This document shows, piece by piece, positions 62,634 to 64,000 of a stretch of 64,000 nucleotides of DNA (the stretch's first letter is position 1; the number at the start of each line of letters is the position of its first letter). The position numbers were made by a program, and so were the translations under genes. Source of the DNA: Hyphomicrobiaceae bacterium (GTDB lineage: Bacteria > Pseudomonadota > Alphaproteobacteria > Rhizobiales > Hyphomicrobiaceae); NCBI GenBank assembly GCA_022844225.1, contig JALHMC010000001.1, forward strand, positions 1 through 64,000, in the 5' to 3' direction. The notes below the pieces were generated by a model. The model did no database searches, was not told where the DNA came from, and worked only from the letters and a program-made list of their open reading frames with translations.

Positions 62634-64000
62634 TCAGAATGCCGGAACGCGGACACTCGTCCCGCCACCGCCCCCACCACCGGACGGCGCTCGCCGCTCG
62701 GTCGGCCGGCTGCGCTCCCGTTGCCTCTCCGCTGGCGGATCTCGCCTGACGCGCTGTGGCCGCGGCTCGGCCTTTTCCTCACGCACTGGCGCCTGGATGC
62801 GGGGTTTCGGCAAAGCCACCGCCGCAGGTTGAGCTACGGGTGCGCGTGCCGCCGGGGGTACGACGAGGCTCGCCGGAAGCAGCCACTGACGCACGATGCC
62901 GTCCTCGCCCGCCGCGACGACACTCGTCCCGTCGGCGCTCAGCACGGCTGCATGCAAGGCACGGTCTGAACCCGCAAAGGTCGCCACGCGCTCGCCATCG
63001 CTCACGCGCCAGACGTCGACGGAGCCATCGGCGCCCGCGCCCGCGACGAGAGCACCCGTCGCGGAGAACACGAGACCCCGCACGACGCCGCCGGTGGCGC
63101 GCAGGCGTCCGATTTCCGTGCCTGAAGTGGCGTTCCACAACCGCACTGTACCGTCCGAGCTGGCGCTGGCGACCGTATCGCCCTCGGGCGCCACCGCGAT
63201 CGCCAGAATTTCACCCGTGTGTCCGACGAATCGTGCCGCATCGCGGGTGACGCTGCCATCACTTGGGATCCAGCCTTCGATCACGAAGCCGCTCGGACCC
63301 TGTCCGAGGCCTGCGAAGATCACCCTGCCGTCGCCAGAAAACGCTGCCGCGGTCACCACAGAGATGCCGGCCTTGCCGCCCGACATCAGCGTCTGACCGG
63401 CTTCGGGGTCGACGATCGACCAGGCCCCGGAGGCATGGAGGGCCACCACTCGCGTCGGCGTCCGATAATGGACCGCGACGACTGGCGATTGGCCTTCGAT
63501 CGTACGCAACAGCGCGCCGGACCGGGCATCCCAGATCCGGATATGTCCCTGCCGTGAGCCACTCACGATGCGGGTCTCGTCCGGCGACGCGGAAACGGCG
63601 GTGATCGGTGCCCCATCCCGTTCCGCGAAAGGGGCCACAGCGTTTGTACCTGGGTTCCAGAGGTGCAGCCGTCCGTCCGTTCCCCCTGCCAGAACGTGCC
63701 CGTTGATCATGGCGAGCTTTTGGATGAGTGACCCGCCATCTCCGGCAGCAGATTCCAGCACGACCTGGCGTGCGGGCACGTCACGAGACGGTGTCGGTCG
63801 ACCGCTGGGCTGAAGCCCTTCTCCCCCGGCGGCGCGTTGACTGTCGACGGCGGCCGCGGCGCTGGCAACACGCTGACGCGCCTCCTCGGCCTGACGCCGG
63901 GCCGCTTCTTCCAACTGCCGCTGACGCGCCGCTTCTGCAAGCCGGGCCGCCTCGCGTTGACGCGCCTCCTCGGCCTGACGGCGGGCCGCTTCTTCCTGCT
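62634..64000 (-). CDS. WD40-repeat protein with Glu/Ala/Arg/Gln coiled-coil, N-terminus outside window
   Basis: The frame runs from the stop at 62634 to the window end without interruption, so the start is not seen. Visible from the C-terminus: a low-complexity basic tail ending GGGGGGTSVRVPAF, then at least six WD40 blades (GHTGEILAIAVAPEGDTVASASSDGTVRLWNATSGTEI, FSATGALVAGAGADGSVDVWRVSDGE), and near the edge a charged helix of repeated EEAARRQAEEARQR units. Such WD40 proteins often carry an N-terminal enzymatic domain (caspase-like or kinase-like), which cannot be judged here. A scaffold or signalling role is likely. Confidence 0.82.
   Translation of the reverse strand, partial: QEEAARRQAEEARQREAARLAEAARQRQLEEAARRQAEEARQRVASAAAAVDSQRAAGGEGLQPSGRPTPSRDVPARQVVLESAAGDGGSLIQKLAMINGHVLAGGTDGRLHLWNPGTNAVAPFAERDGAPITAVSASPDETRIVSGSRQGHIRIWDARSGALLRTIEGQSPVVAVHYRTPTRVVALHASGAWSIVDPEAGQTLMSGGKAGISVVTAAAFSGDGRVIFAGLGQGPSGFVIEGWIPSDGSVTRDAARFVGHTGEILAIAVAPEGDTVASASSDGTVRLWNATSGTEIGRLRATGGVVRGLVFSATGALVAGAGADGSVDVWRVSDGERVATFAGSDRALHAAVLSADGTSVVAAGEDGIVRQWLLPASLVVPPAARAPVAQPAAVALPKPRIQAPVREEKAEPRPQRVRRDPPAERQRERSRPTERRAPSGGGGGGGTSVRVPAF
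63874..63996 (-). repeat. Direct repeat encoding the EEAARRQAEEARQR coiled-coil units
   Basis: A 39-base segment at 63874-63912 recurs at 63958-63996 with one mismatch, exactly 84 bases (28 codons) apart and in frame. It encodes a repeated alpha-helical charged unit and continues to the window edge. Confidence 0.75.

Overview
The window is a GC-rich, densely coded chromosomal segment (coding third positions are mostly G or C) from an alphaproteobacterium, most likely of the order Hyphomicrobiales (Rhizobiales). The evidence is a DUF2585/UPF0314 protein, a NadQ-like NAD regulator, a cysteine-free ribosomal protein L31, alphaproteobacterial-type LexA boxes (GTTC-N7-GTTC), an EcfG-type stress promoter (GGAAC-N16-CGTT) and an intracellular PHA depolymerase. 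I see no rRNA, tRNA, CRISPR array, insertion sequence or prophage. Both ends cut a gene: DUF808 on the left, a WD40 protein on the right.

Layout. 0-7 kb: DUF808, CapA-like, 2OG-Fe(II) dioxygenase, MFS exporter, SGNH hydrolase, ssb with an SOS box. 7-14 kb: NTF2-like protein; a minus-strand run of luciferase-like oxidoreductase, molybdenum sulfite-oxidase-family enzyme and MBL hydrolase; a SixA-like phosphatase; and a DnaQ-CBS-DUF294 fusion. 14-20 kb: a tripartite tricarboxylate transporter, tctB-tctA followed by three tandem Bug-type binding proteins, facing a cysteine-dioxygenase-like cupin that has a perfect FNR/FixK-type box upstream. 20-29 kb: MBL hydrolase, alaS, dipeptidase, small secreted proteins, csbD with an EcfG promoter, MaoC hydratase, DUF1330 and an acyl-CoA dehydrogenase. 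29-36 kb: DUF2585, an ICMT-like membrane protein, a CaiB/BaiF CoA-transferase, an SDH/FRD-like flavoprotein, an acyl-CoA dehydrogenase family member closely resembling 3-sulfinopropanoyl-CoA desulfinase, an SDH-like iron-sulfur subunit and two membrane anchors. 36-48 kb: GT25, a 3-hydroxyisobutyrate-dehydrogenase family protein, Sel1 protein, a ThiE-like protein, rpmE, MBL hydrolase, flavodoxin-fold reductase, phaZ, a degenerate subtilase, mobB/mobA, and a Rieske protein next to ferredoxin-NADP reductase. 49-53 kb: acsA, then a gene-poor AT-richer stretch and three small conserved-looking proteins. 53-64 kb: patatin, tag (with an SOS box), an HD hydrolase, a NadQ-like regulator, a TIR-like (MTH538/DUF1863) protein, a PAN-DUF900 hydrolase, meaB, pcp, a TadG-like vWA protein and a WD40 protein.

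The most interesting candidate system is at 30.4-36.3 kb. A family III CoA-transferase and a desulfinase-like protein are interleaved with a complete four-subunit succinate dehydrogenase/fumarate reductase paralogue, whose flavoprotein carries Cys47 where the covalent FAD histidine normally sits. The desulfinase call rests on loss of both usual catalytic glutamates and the presence of Arg85 and Gln246. With the transporter and its binding proteins, the thiol-dioxygenase-like cupin, the sulfite-oxidase-family enzyme and MeaB (propionyl-CoA disposal), the window can be read as parts of an organosulfur-acid (3-mercaptopropionate or sulfinate type) degradation route coupled to the quinone pool. 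That link is inference: the parts are up to 50 kb apart and no substrate is proven. A second point of interest is the TIR-like protein tail-to-tail with a degenerate-Nudix NAD regulator.
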